A stretch of 64,000 nt of DNA from Marinilabilia salmonicolor JCM 21150 (lineage in GTDB: Bacteria; Bacteroidota; Bacteroidia; Bacteroidales; Marinilabiliaceae): contig NZ_AJKI01000015.1 in the NCBI RefSeq assembly GCF_000259075.1, positions 57,951 through 121,950 of the forward strand. Reading direction: 5' to 3'. The notes below the pieces were generated by a model. It was not told the DNA's origin and searched no databases. It saw only the letters and a program-made list of their open reading frames with translations. This document shows positions 33,718-43,254 of this stretch, in pieces (within the stretch, counting starts at the first letter, position 1; every line of letters begins with the position of its first letter). The position numbers and the translations under genes were made by a program.

Positions 33718-35502
33718 ATGTCAGACTATTCAGATCGAATTCAGAACCTGCGTACCAAGATGGCCGCAAACGGAATTGATGTATGCATTATACCGGGAAG
33801 TGACGCTCATATCAGTGAATATCTTGCCGACCACTGGAAGGTAAGAGACTACCTGTGCGGGTTTACCGGCTCAGCAGGCACCCTTGTTGTAGGAGCCGAT
33901 TGTGCTTGCCTATGGACAGATTCCAGGTACTATCTGCAAGCTGACGTGGAACTGGCCGGTACAGGGGTAAAACTTGTCAAGGAAGGCCTCCCGGATGTAC
34001 CCGACTACATTGAGTGGATCTCTGCCAACCTTTCGCCCGGCAGCAAGGTTGCTATCAATGCCACCTGTTTCCCGGTGGAGAAAGTAAGAGCCATGGGAAA
34101 AGCCCTGCAAAAGAAACAGATACTTCTGGAAACAAAACATACACTTGCCGAAGACGTCTGGGAAACACGACCTGCCATTCCTGACACCCCCGTAAAGGAG
34201 CATGCGGACAAATACAGTGGTCTCATGCGAAAAGAAAAAATTGAACAGGTACGTCAGCAACTGAAAGAAAAGGGAGGAACCCACTATGTTACAGGAGCGC
34301 TGGATGAGATTGCATGGCTAATGAATATGAGAGGTGACGATATCTCATACAACCCTGTGTTTCATGCTTTTTTAATGATTTCACAGGATTATGTTTCCCT
34401 TTTTATCAACCCCAACAAACTGACCTCGGCCATTGGGAAAAAATTATCCAACGAAAACATACGGATTAACCTTTATCAGCATATCTACAGTCACCTGAGC
34501 GACCTGCCTGAACACGCGGTGGTTTGCATTGACCCCAACCGAAATAACTGGGCTCTTTTCGAAGCCATTCCCAAATCCATTCCCCGGATTGAAGGGACAG
34601 GTATCATTACACAACTCAAAGCCATTAAAACAGAGACTGAGATACAAAACATCCGTCAAACGATGGTGCAGGATGGTGTAGCAATGGTAAAATTCCTTAA
34701 ATGGCTGGAAGAGGAAGTTCCCGGGGGCAACATCACTGAACTATCAGCATCTAAGCAACTCACCCGGTTTCGGGCTGAAAATCCGGAGTTTCAGGGGGAG
34801 TCATTCAGCACTATTTCAGGTTATGGAGCTCATGGTGCCATCGTACATTATCATGTTTCTCCGGAATTTGATACCAAACTGGAATCAAAAGGTGTTTATT
34901 TGGTGGATTCAGGTGGTCAATATCCTACCGGAACCACAGATATTACGCGTACCATAGCATTGGGGCCGGTTCAGGAACAGGTAAAAACAGATTACACGCT
35001 GGTCCTTAAAGGACACATTGCACTTGCCAAAGCAGTCTTTCCCAAAGGCACCCGGGGAGTCCATCTGGACGCTTTGGCACGTCGACCATTATGGGAAGCC
35101 AGATTGAATTACGGACACGGCACAGGGCATGGAATCGGGTTTTTCCTCAATGTTCATGAAGGACCTCAGAGCATTCGGTCGCAGGACAATGGAATTGAAA
35201 TCGAACCCGGAATGATATCCTCCAACGAACCGGGGGTTTACAGAGCCATGGAGTATGGTATCAGAATAGAAAATTTGATTCTTACCAAAGAAGCCGGAGA
35301 ATCAGATTTCGGCACATTTTTTGATTTTGAAACGCTTACCCTCTGCCCCATTGATTTATCGTTGGTTTCAGCAGAAATGCTCAGCCCCGGTGAAAAAGAG
35401 TGGGTAAACAATTACCACCAAAGAGTGTTTGAAAAACTATCTCCTCTTTTGAATAAGGAAGAGCAAACCTGGTTAAAGAAAAAAACTACTCCGGTAAATT
35501 AA
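33718..35502 (+). CDS. pepP: Aminopeptidase P family Xaa-Pro aminopeptidase
   Basis: A 594-residue cytoplasmic metallopeptidase of the long (three-domain) type found in Bacteroidota. Two creatinase-like N-terminal domains are followed by the catalytic pita-bread fold (about 310-530). Metal ligands are in YLVDSGGQYPTGTTDITRTI (two Asp), GHGTGHGIGFFLNVHEGP (His) and SSNEPGVYRAMEYGIRIENL (two Glu). It removes N-terminal residues before proline. The C-terminal extension (about 530-594) is normal in this subgroup. Confidence 0.93.
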   Translation: MSDYSDRIQNLRTKMAANGIDVCIIPGSDAHISEYLADHWKVRDYLCGFTGSAGTLVVGADCACLWTDSRYYLQADVELAGTGVKLVKEGLPDVPDYIEWISANLSPGSKVAINATCFPVEKVRAMGKALQKKQILLETKHTLAEDVWETRPAIPDTPVKEHADKYSGLMRKEKIEQVRQQLKEKGGTHYVTGALDEIAWLMNMRGDDISYNPVFHAFLMISQDYVSLFINPNKLTSAIGKKLSNENIRINLYQHIYSHLSDLPEHAVVCIDPNRNNWALFEAIPKSIPRIEGTGIITQLKAIKTETEIQNIRQTMVQDGVAMVKFLKWLEEEVPGGNITELSASKQLTRFRAENPEFQGESFSTISGYGAHGAIVHYHVSPEFDTKLESKGVYLVDSGGQYPTGTTDITRTIALGPVQEQVKTDYTLVLKGHIALAKAVFPKGTRGVHLDALARRPLWEARLNYGHGTGHGIGFFLNVHEGPQSIRSQDNGIEIEPGMISSNEPGVYRAMEYGIRIENLILTKEAGESDFGTFFDFETLTLCPIDLSLVSAEMLSPGEKEWVNNYHQRVFEKLSPLLNKEEQTWLKKKTTPVN

Positions 35503-35529
35503 CTGAGTAGCGATTAAATATTATTTCTG

Positions 35530-35554
35530 CGGCATGGGTGATTCATCCATGCCG
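35530..35554 (+). terminator. Hairpin after pepP, weak terminator
   Basis: CGGCATGG, loop of 9, CCATGCCG, followed by a T-rich but interrupted tail (TGTTGTTATG); 27 bp after the pepP stop. Confidence 0.5.
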
Positions 35555-35606
35555 TGTTGTTATGAATTTGAATTCAGAATTGCCACAAAACTAAAAATCA
35601 ACCATT

Positions 35607-37034
35607 ATGAAGAACCTCACCGTTCTTATCCTCCTTTTTATTTCAGTCACCGGGATGGCACAACAATCCGGCAACAATGGTCACAGAATTAAAGTTAACA
35701 TTCCGGCTTTTAATGATACGACGCTTATACTTGGATACTATTACAACCAGAGTATTCACGTGCAGGACACCAGTTATTTTGACAATAAAGGAACAGCCGT
35801 TTTTGAAGGGGAAGAGTCTTTGCCACAGGGTCTATATGTTGTTTATCTGCCCAATCAGAAGTATTTTGATCTTATGATTGATGCAGATCAACATTTTAGT
35901 CTGACTGCCGACACCGCTGAAATGGTTCAATCACTTGACATTAACGGGGCCGAAGTCAGCAAAAAATTCAATGATTATCAACGGTTTATTCTTGCCCGTC
36001 AGGAAGAAGCAAACACGTTGCAACACCAACTTCAAAATGCAGCACAGGGTTCTGATGAGGCGACTCAAATAAGGAATCAACTTACTGCTGTGAATGAAAA
36101 AGTTCAAAATAAATGGGAGCAACTTCAAAATGAGAGTCAGGGTTCCATGCTGGGTGTTTTCATAAAAGGAATGCAGGAAATTGAAGTTCCGCAATTTGAC
36201 ATAGATGAAACTGTGCAAAACAAAGACTCTGTTCAGCGCATCAAACGGTTTTACTATTACAAAAATCATTATTTCGACAACATGCCGTTGGATGACGAAA
36301 GATTGCTCAGAACTCCCTTTTTTGCTAAAAAGGTGGAACAATACTTCTCTTCAGTAATTCCGCAGGTACCCGACACCCTGCTTAAGGAGAGTATTAAAGT
36401 AATTGAACAGGCACGGCCGGCTTCCAAAATGTTCAATTTTCTGGTATCTTACCTTTTTAACTATGCCAACGAAAGTGAATATATGGGCATGGACAAAATG
36501 ATGGTCGGACTAGCAGAAAAATATTACCTCTCGGGCGACGCAACCTGGGCTGATGAGGAATTCCTCTCCAAACTTGAAACGAGAGTCAGGGAACTTAAAC
36601 CTACCCTTATCGGCAATAAGTCTCATGACCTGAAAATGCAGGCATACACCGGTGAATACCATCGACTTCACGAAATTGTTGCACCGGCAACCATTCTTGT
36701 ATTTTGGGAAACTGATTGCGGCCATTGCAAAAAGGCAATTCCTCAACTACATAACCTTTTCCAGGAGCAACTCCGTGAAAAAGGAGTTAAGGTATTTGCC
36801 GTTTACACTCAGGGAGACCAGCCTGAATGGACAGAATTTATTGAAGAACACGAGTTATACGATTTTATCAATGTTTGGGATCCATACAGACAATCAGGAT
36901 TCCGCGAAAACTATGATATTCGCAGTACTCCAACCGTTTATGTTTTAGGCGAGGATAAGAAAATCATTGGAAAACGAATTTCCATTGAAGACCTGCCCGG
37001 ATTTATTGACCGATATATGAATAGCAAAAAGTAG
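35607..37034 (+). CDS. Secreted TlpA-like thioredoxin protein (DUF4369/DUF5106 type)
   Basis: A 475-residue periplasmic protein. Signal peptide residues 1-18 (MKNLTVLILLFISVTGMA). N-terminal DUF4369-like beta domain (about 25-115), helical middle region with coiled-coil character (about 125-330; QEEANTLQHQLQNAAQ) and a thioredoxin fold (about 345-470) with active site CGHC (FWETDCGHCKKAIPQL) and cis-Pro (STPTVYVLG). Likely a thiol-disulfide reductase for periplasmic proteins or cytochrome maturation. Monocistronic. Confidence 0.88.
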   Translation: MKNLTVLILLFISVTGMAQQSGNNGHRIKVNIPAFNDTTLILGYYYNQSIHVQDTSYFDNKGTAVFEGEESLPQGLYVVYLPNQKYFDLMIDADQHFSLTADTAEMVQSLDINGAEVSKKFNDYQRFILARQEEANTLQHQLQNAAQGSDEATQIRNQLTAVNEKVQNKWEQLQNESQGSMLGVFIKGMQEIEVPQFDIDETVQNKDSVQRIKRFYYYKNHYFDNMPLDDERLLRTPFFAKKVEQYFSSVIPQVPDTLLKESIKVIEQARPASKMFNFLVSYLFNYANESEYMGMDKMMVGLAEKYYLSGDATWADEEFLSKLETRVRELKPTLIGNKSHDLKMQAYTGEYHRLHEIVAPATILVFWETDCGHCKKAIPQLHNLFQEQLREKGVKVFAVYTQGDQPEWTEFIEEHELYDFINVWDPYRQSGFRENYDIRSTPTVYVLGEDKKIIGKRISIEDLPGFIDRYMNSKK

Positions 37035-37064
37035 AGAGGCACAATCGTACGTCTCTACTCTAAT

Positions 37065-37230
37065 TAGTGCCCGTCTATAAAGTCGGGAAAGTTTGTAAAA
37101 AGTTATGTGTCTGGTCAGAAAGTGCCAGTTGCAAGGCTTGCGAAGCCGCCAAAAACGGAGTTTACTTGAGTAAATGAGTATTTTGGCGGCAAGCGTAACG
37201 CAGCAAGTGGTACTTTGTGGACAGACTCTA
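37065..37230 (+). mobile_element. MITE-like element, copy 1 (166 bp)
   Basis: Terminal inverted repeats TAGTGCCCGTCTATAAAGTC / ACTTTGTGGACAGACTCTA (imperfect), flanked by AT on both sides. It has a long internal inverted repeat: GCCGCCAAAAAC near 37153 pairs with ATTTTGGCGGC near 37187, and AAAGTGCCAGTTGC pairs with GCAAGTGGTACTTT. No ORF. It ends 25 bp before the DUF4465 start. Confidence 0.85.
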
Positions 37231-37255
37231 ATTACAATAACAGAAAAAACAACAA

Positions 37256-38269
37256 ATGTATAAGCTGATAAACTCTTCCATAATCATTGTCGCCTTTTTT
37301 GCATCTTCAATGGTTTTTTTTGCCTGCGAGGAGGCCCCCAAGGCAATTCCATCTCCGGAGATATATCTGGCCAATCAGGACGCGGAAATTGAAAAAAGCG
37401 TTGGAGATTCCATAATTCTGGAACCTAAGATCACTTATGACATTGATGCCAGTTATCAATGGAAGAAAAACAATCAGTTGATACAAAACAATACCCGTAT
37501 CTTAAAAGATATTGCTACCCAACTGGGCCGGCTGGAATATTTTTTCAGCGTAGAGACCCCTTATGGTGCAGACTCAGTATCAATTCCCGTTGATGTAATT
37601 GTTTTGGCATCCTTTACAGAATTGTTTCCTGAAAACTTTAATAATGACAGTTCCTGGACAGGAACCATTGGTGAACCGAACTTCATCTACAAGGATTTGT
37701 TGTTCTCATCGCAGCTAAACACAGATAGTACATGGCACGGATTTGGACTGAGTAACATTCACAGCACCAAACAAACAGAAGAAGAGATTCCTGAAAACAG
37801 TGTTTACAACAACAATTCATCAGAAAATGTATTTGCTGTGGCAAAGCATCTCAATGGTGCGGATCAGGAAGTGCCTGTCATAAAATTCAACGATAACAGC
37901 AACCATGATCTGAAATCCATTGAAATAAACAATACCACTAAGGGGGTTTTTCTGCTAAAATATGGCAACAATGACTTCCCAAGAATGGGATTTCCGGTAA
38001 GTACCGACCCGGACTGGTTTAAAGTGACCATTACAGGAATCAGTGCTTCAGGGGAAGTTACTGGCAGTAAGGATTTTTATCTGGCCGATTACAGATCTGA
38101 TAATCCGAAGCGTGACTACATTGTTGAGCAATGGACCACCGTAGATCTTTCGGAAATTGGCGAAGTAAATCAATTGCATTTTTCACTTTCGTCCAACAAA
38201 ACAAATGATTCGGGAGAAATGATAACGCCTCAGGAATTCTGCATTGATAATCTCAAAATATTGAACTAA
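37256..38269 (+). CDS. DUF4465 domain lipoprotein
   Basis: A 337-residue lipoprotein with lipobox Cys24 (MVFFACEEAPKA). Residues about 35-120 look Ig/PKD-like (SYQWKKNNQLIQNNTRILKD). From about 122 a DUF4465 beta-sandwich (FNNDSSWTG, HGFGLSNIHSTKQ, PVIKFNDNSNHDLKSIEINN, TVDLSEIGEVNQLHFSLSS, CIDNLKIL). DUF4465 proteins in gut Bacteroides occur with cobalamin-uptake loci and a subset binds B12 (recalled), but no receptor gene is next to this one. Promoter region is occupied by a MITE-like element. Confidence 0.85.
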   Translation: MYKLINSSIIIVAFFASSMVFFACEEAPKAIPSPEIYLANQDAEIEKSVGDSIILEPKITYDIDASYQWKKNNQLIQNNTRILKDIATQLGRLEYFFSVETPYGADSVSIPVDVIVLASFTELFPENFNNDSSWTGTIGEPNFIYKDLLFSSQLNTDSTWHGFGLSNIHSTKQTEEEIPENSVYNNNSSENVFAVAKHLNGADQEVPVIKFNDNSNHDLKSIEINNTTKGVFLLKYGNNDFPRMGFPVSTDPDWFKVTITGISASGEVTGSKDFYLADYRSDNPKRDYIVEQWTTVDLSEIGEVNQLHFSLSSNKTNDSGEMITPQEFCIDNLKILN

Positions 38270-38275
38270 CAAATT

Positions 38276-40453
38276 TTACTTCACCATAAGCTTCCTGATC
38301 AAACTCCTACCATTCATCTGAAATTGAACGAGATAAACCCCTTCAGGGAGTTTGTTACCAAGTCCGGGGACCTCACATTGGTTGTTGTATAAAAGCACAT
38401 TGCGTTCATAGACAGGCTGTCCTTTCAGATTATAAATGGTAATCACCCCGGCCCCATCCTCCGGATAGAAAATAAAAAGATTCTGTTTCACCGGATTGGG
38501 CACAAGACTGAGATTTTCGGGAGGTGGTTCAACAAAGGTAGTATCGGTATATATAATATTACCTGCCAACACATCAATCCAGGCTGCGGAGGACACATCC
38601 CCAGAGACCAAATTGTAAAGATTCCAGCCTGTGGTTGATTTTAGCATCATCGTATTCTTCCCATTAACTGATTCGCCCTGATAAACAGCCCATTTATCTA
38701 CGGTAGGTGTATAATCCAGATCGTATCCTGCAAAGAAAGGACCTGAAACCTCCACCGGTTCATCAAAAAGCACCAAAAATTCCTTATTGATATTGCTATC
38801 GATAGAAACGATCTTCTCAGCCACAACAAAAGCAGGCTTGTCAATTCCGGACCAAATTTTAACTGTCAATTTGCCATCACCAAGCTGTTCATTCATCCCG
38901 GGCATCAGAAATACTCCGTATATCTCGGCCGATGCAACTTCTCCGAATTGTTCTGCCACAGCCTGAATCGTCTCACTATTATGACCCGTCCATGGGCCAG
39001 TGCCATCATTAACTGATTTTAGCTGGGGATTCATGGCGGTTTCAAAGTGGCTCAACCGTAAAACAGCACCTCCCATGGGATCAAAAGCCTCCAGTTGTGT
39101 TCGACCGTCTCCCAAAGGATTCAGCCATTTATCCACACGGGCGGTGTCTTCTGTATAGTGATTCCATATTCGGTTTAATCGCGCGAAATAATCATTTACC
39201 GGATTTCCGCAAACCGCTTGTCCACCCGACAAAAGTCCGATAAATTTTCCGTCTTCAAGAAATAAGCCGGCACCCGATGAACCTGCCTCCGTAGTTCCTT
39301 CATCCCATTCTGTTATCTTCCAGTGGGCATCTGAAAGGAACGAATTACCTAATACTGAAGATGCATTAAAAGTCACCGGAGTTGGAGGCTCATTGTCAAC
39401 AGCAACTTTTTTTACATCTCCCATGGGATGATGAACCGTATGTGTTCCTGTCCCCGGCGATTCATTCAAATCCCACCCCGCATAAACCGGACGATAAGAT
39501 GCCGGAGGTGTTTCAGTCATTTCGATTAAAGCAAAATCAAGTCTGTCGGCATAGGCGCGCAACTGAGAACCTGCCAGACTCTGCATCTGACTTCCCTGAA
39601 TTTGTTCCTGACAAGCAGGAACTTCATAATTCATAATAAATACAATATCCTCCGACTCCACTGAATTACCAAGGCAGTGACCAGCTGTAAGTACATAGGG
39701 TGTTCCGTCATTGTTGCTGTTATTCATCAGTGTACCGGTGCAATACTCTGTACCACCCACAATCACCTGCCCTGTAGATCGTCCGTTTTCAGCAATTACT
39801 GCATCTTCAAAACAGGTAAAATCGGTATGGCAACTTCCACTGGAACCAAAATCACCGGCACCTTTCAGGATTTTAAAAATATTGAGAAAATCATGATTAA
39901 CAGCCCCGATCTCAATGGAACTGCCCCCCTCCCTGGAAAGTCCGTAACCACGCCATTCAACCACAATTTCATCTCCCGGAACAGGAGCTGTGGCAAGTCC
40001 ACCCCATTTTTTATTCGTTTCAGCTGTGAATGCCCCCAACACATATCCTCCGGAAGCATCATAAATAAAAAGTGAATCCCCTTCGGCCATTCTGAATTTA
40101 TCAAATACAAGATTTAAAGAGTAGGCCCCCGGTGAACTGATTTGTAATTGCCAGATCAATCGGCCATCGTCCAAAACCGCCATTACACCTGAATTGTCGG
40201 GAGAAAGTTTTACAAAATGAGGATAAGCAAAGGTAAATGATTGTCCTTTTTGCTGTGATTCCATATCCATCCTAATCTCTTCATAAGCGGGAGGTGTCAG
40301 AAGAATTTTCTCTTCTTCCGAGTTTTTCATAACTGCTCCGGCACTTTTCAATTGTCCTTCGCTCTTAAACAAAGGTTTTCCTCCATGCCCCACCTGAGCA
40401 AATACAGAAATGTGAAATATCAGAAAAATAATAAACAGAGTATGCCTCAGCAT
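38276..40453 (-). CDS. Secreted trypsin-like (lysyl endopeptidase-type) serine protease with T9SS type A sorting domain
   Basis: A 725-residue secreted protease. Signal peptide (MLRHTLFIIFLIFHISVFAQ). The S1 triad is visible: His in YVLTAGHC, Asp in LDFALIEM and Ser in GSSGAGLFLEDG. Cysteines around CTGTLMNN and CGNPVND are as in Lysobacter/Achromobacter-type lysyl endopeptidases. The middle is a beta-rich domain and the last 75 residues are a T9SS type A sorting signal (LVPNPVKQNLFIFYPE...GVYLVQFQMNGRSLIRKLMVK in pieces). Start chosen at 40453 because it directly opens the signal peptide; an in-frame ATG at 40489 exists. Confidence 0.88.
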   Translation of the reverse strand: MLRHTLFIIFLIFHISVFAQVGHGGKPLFKSEGQLKSAGAVMKNSEEEKILLTPPAYEEIRMDMESQQKGQSFTFAYPHFVKLSPDNSGVMAVLDDGRLIWQLQISSPGAYSLNLVFDKFRMAEGDSLFIYDASGGYVLGAFTAETNKKWGGLATAPVPGDEIVVEWRGYGLSREGGSSIEIGAVNHDFLNIFKILKGAGDFGSSGSCHTDFTCFEDAVIAENGRSTGQVIVGGTEYCTGTLMNNSNNDGTPYVLTAGHCLGNSVESEDIVFIMNYEVPACQEQIQGSQMQSLAGSQLRAYADRLDFALIEMTETPPASYRPVYAGWDLNESPGTGTHTVHHPMGDVKKVAVDNEPPTPVTFNASSVLGNSFLSDAHWKITEWDEGTTEAGSSGAGLFLEDGKFIGLLSGGQAVCGNPVNDYFARLNRIWNHYTEDTARVDKWLNPLGDGRTQLEAFDPMGGAVLRLSHFETAMNPQLKSVNDGTGPWTGHNSETIQAVAEQFGEVASAEIYGVFLMPGMNEQLGDGKLTVKIWSGIDKPAFVVAEKIVSIDSNINKEFLVLFDEPVEVSGPFFAGYDLDYTPTVDKWAVYQGESVNGKNTMMLKSTTGWNLYNLVSGDVSSAAWIDVLAGNIIYTDTTFVEPPPENLSLVPNPVKQNLFIFYPEDGAGVITIYNLKGQPVYERNVLLYNNQCEVPGLGNKLPEGVYLVQFQMNGRSLIRKLMVK

Positions 40454-40588
40454 TTGATTTGTTTTATGAATTACAATAAGATTCTCCAATAATACGAAAA
40501 AAATGCAACAGGGTTCACTGCAAGTGAATTTTCTTGCCTTTCATCCATTTTAAATTGACTATAATTTAAAATAGCGTTTTTCTCAATA

Positions 40589-40622
40589 GAGATTGCTTCG
40601 GACATGACCCTACCAATGACAT
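40589..40622 (-). repeat. Dispersed repeat of the CATTG...GAAGCAATCTC family
   Basis: Minus strand: TGTCATTGGTAGGGTCATGT followed by CCGAAGCAATCTC. Same ends as 21395 and 48500. Confidence 0.55.
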
Positions 40623-40780
40623 ATTAAAAAAAAACAATTAAAAATTTAAGAATGGACGGAACCGCATCGCTCTCGCATAATATTTTCAGACATATTATTG
40701 TGCCTCCCATCGGCCGCCAAAGGCTTGACGACTTTCTTATCAAAGATTGAAAATATCGAAGTTTTCTTGTTAGCACTATA

Positions 40781-40970
40781 TAGTGCCCGTCTATAAAGTC
40801 GGGAAAGCATCTTAGTAATCATGTGTCTGATCAGAAAGTGCCAATTGCAAAGCCTGCCCCGATTTTTCATCGGGGGCTTGCATAGCCGCTAAAAGCGCAG
40901 TTTACTTACGTAAATGAGTATTTTGGCGGCAAGCGTAAGGCAGCAAGTGATACTTTATGGACAGACACTA
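40781..40970 (+). mobile_element. MITE-like element, copy 2 (190 bp)
   Basis: Ends TAGTGCCCGTCTATAAAGTC and ACTTTATGGACAGACACTA, flanked by TA on both sides. Same orientation as copy 1. It carries an extra CCCCGATTTTTCATCGGGG hairpin near its middle, giving the longer length. Confidence 0.85.
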
Positions 40971-41013
40971 TATAGCTCTGTTTTCCACAAAAAGCACAAT
41001 CAGGAAAACTATC

Positions 41014-42090
41014 TCAATAAATTTTGGCTTCCCGCTCACCGCGCAAAACTTCCAGCGCATTCATAGCGAGTGCTGACATTTCATCTTCTCCGGGATAGAT
41101 TTTAACATTCCCTATCCAGTCGATATATTTCCTAATGAATCCCACAACTATATCATTTTGAGCCATTCCCCCCGTAATCAGAACAGCATCAACCTGCCCC
41201 TGCAGAACGCTCACACAGCCACCAATAGCTTTAGCCACCTGATAAGCCATAGCATGAATTACCAATTCGGCCTGTTTGTCGCCTTCCTGTACCCGTCGGC
41301 TTGCTTCATGCGCCTGATTGGTTCCCAGATGAGCCATAAGTCCTCCATTTCCAGTAACTTTTTTGCGCATCTCATCATGCGAATATCTGCCGCTAAAACA
41401 CATATCCACCAATGCTCCCGAGGGGAGAGTTCCTGCTCTTTCGGGCGAAAAGGGCCCGTATCCGTCCAATGCATTGTTTACATCAACAATCTGCCCTTTA
41501 AGATGAGCCCCCACTGAGATCCCACCACCCAGGTGAGCCACAATGAGGTTCAAATCTTCGTATTTCTTTTCTGCCGACCGTGCATAATTTCTGGCAACAG
41601 CTTTTTGGTTCAGGGCATGAAACACAGAAGTTCTGGGCAATTCGGGCAATCCGGTAATACGAGCAACTTCATGAAGTTCATCCACCACCACCGGATCAGC
41701 AATAAAAGCCCTGGCCCCGGGAATGCTTTTGGCAATATCATCTGCAATCAAACCTCCCAGGTTACTGGCATGTTGTTGCTTTCCGCTCCTGTTCTTCAGA
41801 TCACTTTTCATGGTTTCATTTACCTCATAAACACCCGAAGGTATCGGACGCAAGAGGCCTCCCCGACCCACGACAGCATTGATTTCCTCCACCTCGATTC
41901 CGGCAGTTTTCAGCTCATCCAGAACCGCTTTTTTTCGGAATTCATACTGACTCGGAATGTCATTGAACGGAGACAACTCTTCAGAAGAGTGACGTAAAGT
42001 CTTCAGAAGGACAGATTTAATGTTCTCGTAAACTGCAATTTTTGTAGATGTAGAACCCGGATTTACAACGAGTATCTTAAATTTTTCCAT
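41014..42090 (-). CDS. buk: Butyrate kinase
   Basis: A 358-residue acetokinase-family enzyme converting butyryl phosphate plus ADP to butyrate plus ATP. Family motifs: FKILVVNPGSTSTKIAVYE, DPVVVDELHEVARITGLPE, LNLIVAHLGGGISVGAH, AVLITGGMAQND-like DAVLITGGMAQND. The start is Met at 42090 (MEKFKILV); a longer frame reaching 42162 would translate part of a MITE. Downstream of ptb, separated by that MITE. Other short-chain or branched substrates are possible in this family. Confidence 0.94.
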   Translation of the reverse strand: MEKFKILVVNPGSTSTKIAVYENIKSVLLKTLRHSSEELSPFNDIPSQYEFRKKAVLDELKTAGIEVEEINAVVGRGGLLRPIPSGVYEVNETMKSDLKNRSGKQQHASNLGGLIADDIAKSIPGARAFIADPVVVDELHEVARITGLPELPRTSVFHALNQKAVARNYARSAEKKYEDLNLIVAHLGGGISVGAHLKGQIVDVNNALDGYGPFSPERAGTLPSGALVDMCFSGRYSHDEMRKKVTGNGGLMAHLGTNQAHEASRRVQEGDKQAELVIHAMAYQVAKAIGGCVSVLQGQVDAVLITGGMAQNDIVVGFIRKYIDWIGNVKIYPGEDEMSALAMNALEVLRGEREAKIY

Positions 42091-42120
42091 GCTTAGATAT
42101 TGGTTACAGGTATTTGTAAA

Positions 42121-42275
42121 TAGTGTTTGTCTATAAAGTCCAACTTCTGCGTTGTTGCTCAAAAACTAAATCCTCAAATACATTAGTATTCTGCGGTTTA
42201 GATTTTTCACACGCCTTGAATTTGAACTTTCTATTTCAAACAAGTGAAAAACGCTTAGTTTATGAACAGGAACTA
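42121..42275. mobile_element. MITE-like element, copy 4 (155 bp, divergent interior)
   Basis: Ends TAGTGTTTGTCTATAAAGTC and GCTTAGTTTATGAACAGGAACTA (imperfect), flanked by AA on both sides. The interior differs from copies 1-3 except near the ends, so it may be a related subfamily. Located between ptb and buk, 30 bp upstream of the buk start. Confidence 0.65.
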
Positions 42276-42285
42276 AATAGTATTT

Positions 42286-43185
42286 TTATTTTGCCAGCGC
42301 AGCCAGCAAAATACTGTTAAACTTGCTTTCTTCTGAATCACTGCGTGAAGTAAGAACAATGGGGGCCGAGGCTCCCAAAATTACAGATGCCACCTTCGCT
42401 TTGGCAAAAAATACCAGACTCTTATACAAAACATTCCCCACTTCAATATCCGGCATCAAAAGCAAATCGGTATCTCCCGCAACTTCACTCTTAATATTCT
42501 TATGATGAGCACTCTCAAAGCTCACGGCATTATCAAATGCAAGCGGCCCATCAATCAAACAATTTTTTATCTGATCACGCTGATTCATTTTACTCAACAA
42601 AGCCGCGTCTGTAGTCGCCTGCATACTTTCATTAACCATCTCTATGGCACCCAAAACCGCCACTTTGGGCTTTTGGATACCTAAATCATTGAGATACTTT
42701 ACAGAATTTTCAATAATGGCAATTTTATCCTTCAAAGAAGGTGCGATATTCATTGCAACATCAGCGACAGCAATCAGCTTATGATAAGTAGGAACTTCAA
42801 AATATGCCAGGTGTGACAACAAACTTCCTGATCTTAATCCCCATTCCTTATTCAAAACTCCTTTCAACAAAACAGGAGTAGGAACTTTCCCCTTCATCAG
42901 GATATTTGCCTCACCACTATTTACCTTACGCACGGCAATTTCCACGCACTTTTCAGGATTGGCTTCATCGATAAATTCCACTCCTTCAAAGTCATATTCC
43001 TTTTCCCTGATAATATGAAAAGTCTCTTCCCGGTCGCCAACCAGAATGGGAATAATTAATCCTGCATGATATGCCTCATGAAGTGCATTGAGAGAGAAAC
43101 TATCCTGCGACACAGCAAGGACAAGCTTTTTGGGAGAAGCAGCACGAGCTACTAAATCCCTGAGATCAGAGAGATGTTTAAACAT
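42286..43185 (-). CDS. ptb: Phosphate butyryltransferase
   Basis: A 299-residue phosphate acyltransferase making butyryl phosphate from butyryl-CoA. Motifs: LVLAVSQDSFSLNALHEAY, VNSGEANILMKGKVPTPVLL, YHKLIAVADVAMNIAPSLKD, GPLAFDNAVS, GDTDLLLMPDIEVGNVLYKS. Shorter than Pta and of the Ptb type. With buk it gives ATP by substrate-level phosphorylation. It follows the ackA terminator and so probably has its own promoter. Confidence 0.93.
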   Translation of the reverse strand: MFKHLSDLRDLVARAASPKKLVLAVSQDSFSLNALHEAYHAGLIIPILVGDREETFHIIREKEYDFEGVEFIDEANPEKCVEIAVRKVNSGEANILMKGKVPTPVLLKGVLNKEWGLRSGSLLSHLAYFEVPTYHKLIAVADVAMNIAPSLKDKIAIIENSVKYLNDLGIQKPKVAVLGAIEMVNESMQATTDAALLSKMNQRDQIKNCLIDGPLAFDNAVSFESAHHKNIKSEVAGDTDLLLMPDIEVGNVLYKSLVFFAKAKVASVILGASAPIVLTSRSDSEESKFNSILLAALAK

Positions 43186-43203
43186 AGACCCGGATTAATT
43201 AGT

Positions 43204-43242
43204 GCAAAAAAAACAGAAGCCTGCATAAACCAGACTTCTGTT
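43204..43242 (-). terminator. Terminator of ackA
   Basis: Minus strand AACAGAAG...CTTCTGTT stem (8 bp, 43242-43235 with 43219-43212) with loop and then a run of eight T residues. Confidence 0.75.
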
Positions 43243-43254
43243 CTTAAAAATCAT

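Larger units (their letters stand above)
40454..41013. other. Repeat-rich intergenic region
   Basis: Spacer between the protease (5' end) and buk (3' end). Holds a dispersed repeat at 40589-40622 and MITE-like copy 2 at 40781-40970. No protein-coding candidate is convincing; a 74-codon minus-strand frame overlaps the MITE. Confidence 0.6.

Noticed and set aside
40646..40870. 74-codon minus-strand frame
   Set aside because: Partly within MITE-like copy 2 and without protein features.
42091..42162. N-terminal extension of buk (MSNNAEVGLY...)
   Set aside because: Translated from the MITE; the kinase family begins at MEKFKILVVN, base 42090.
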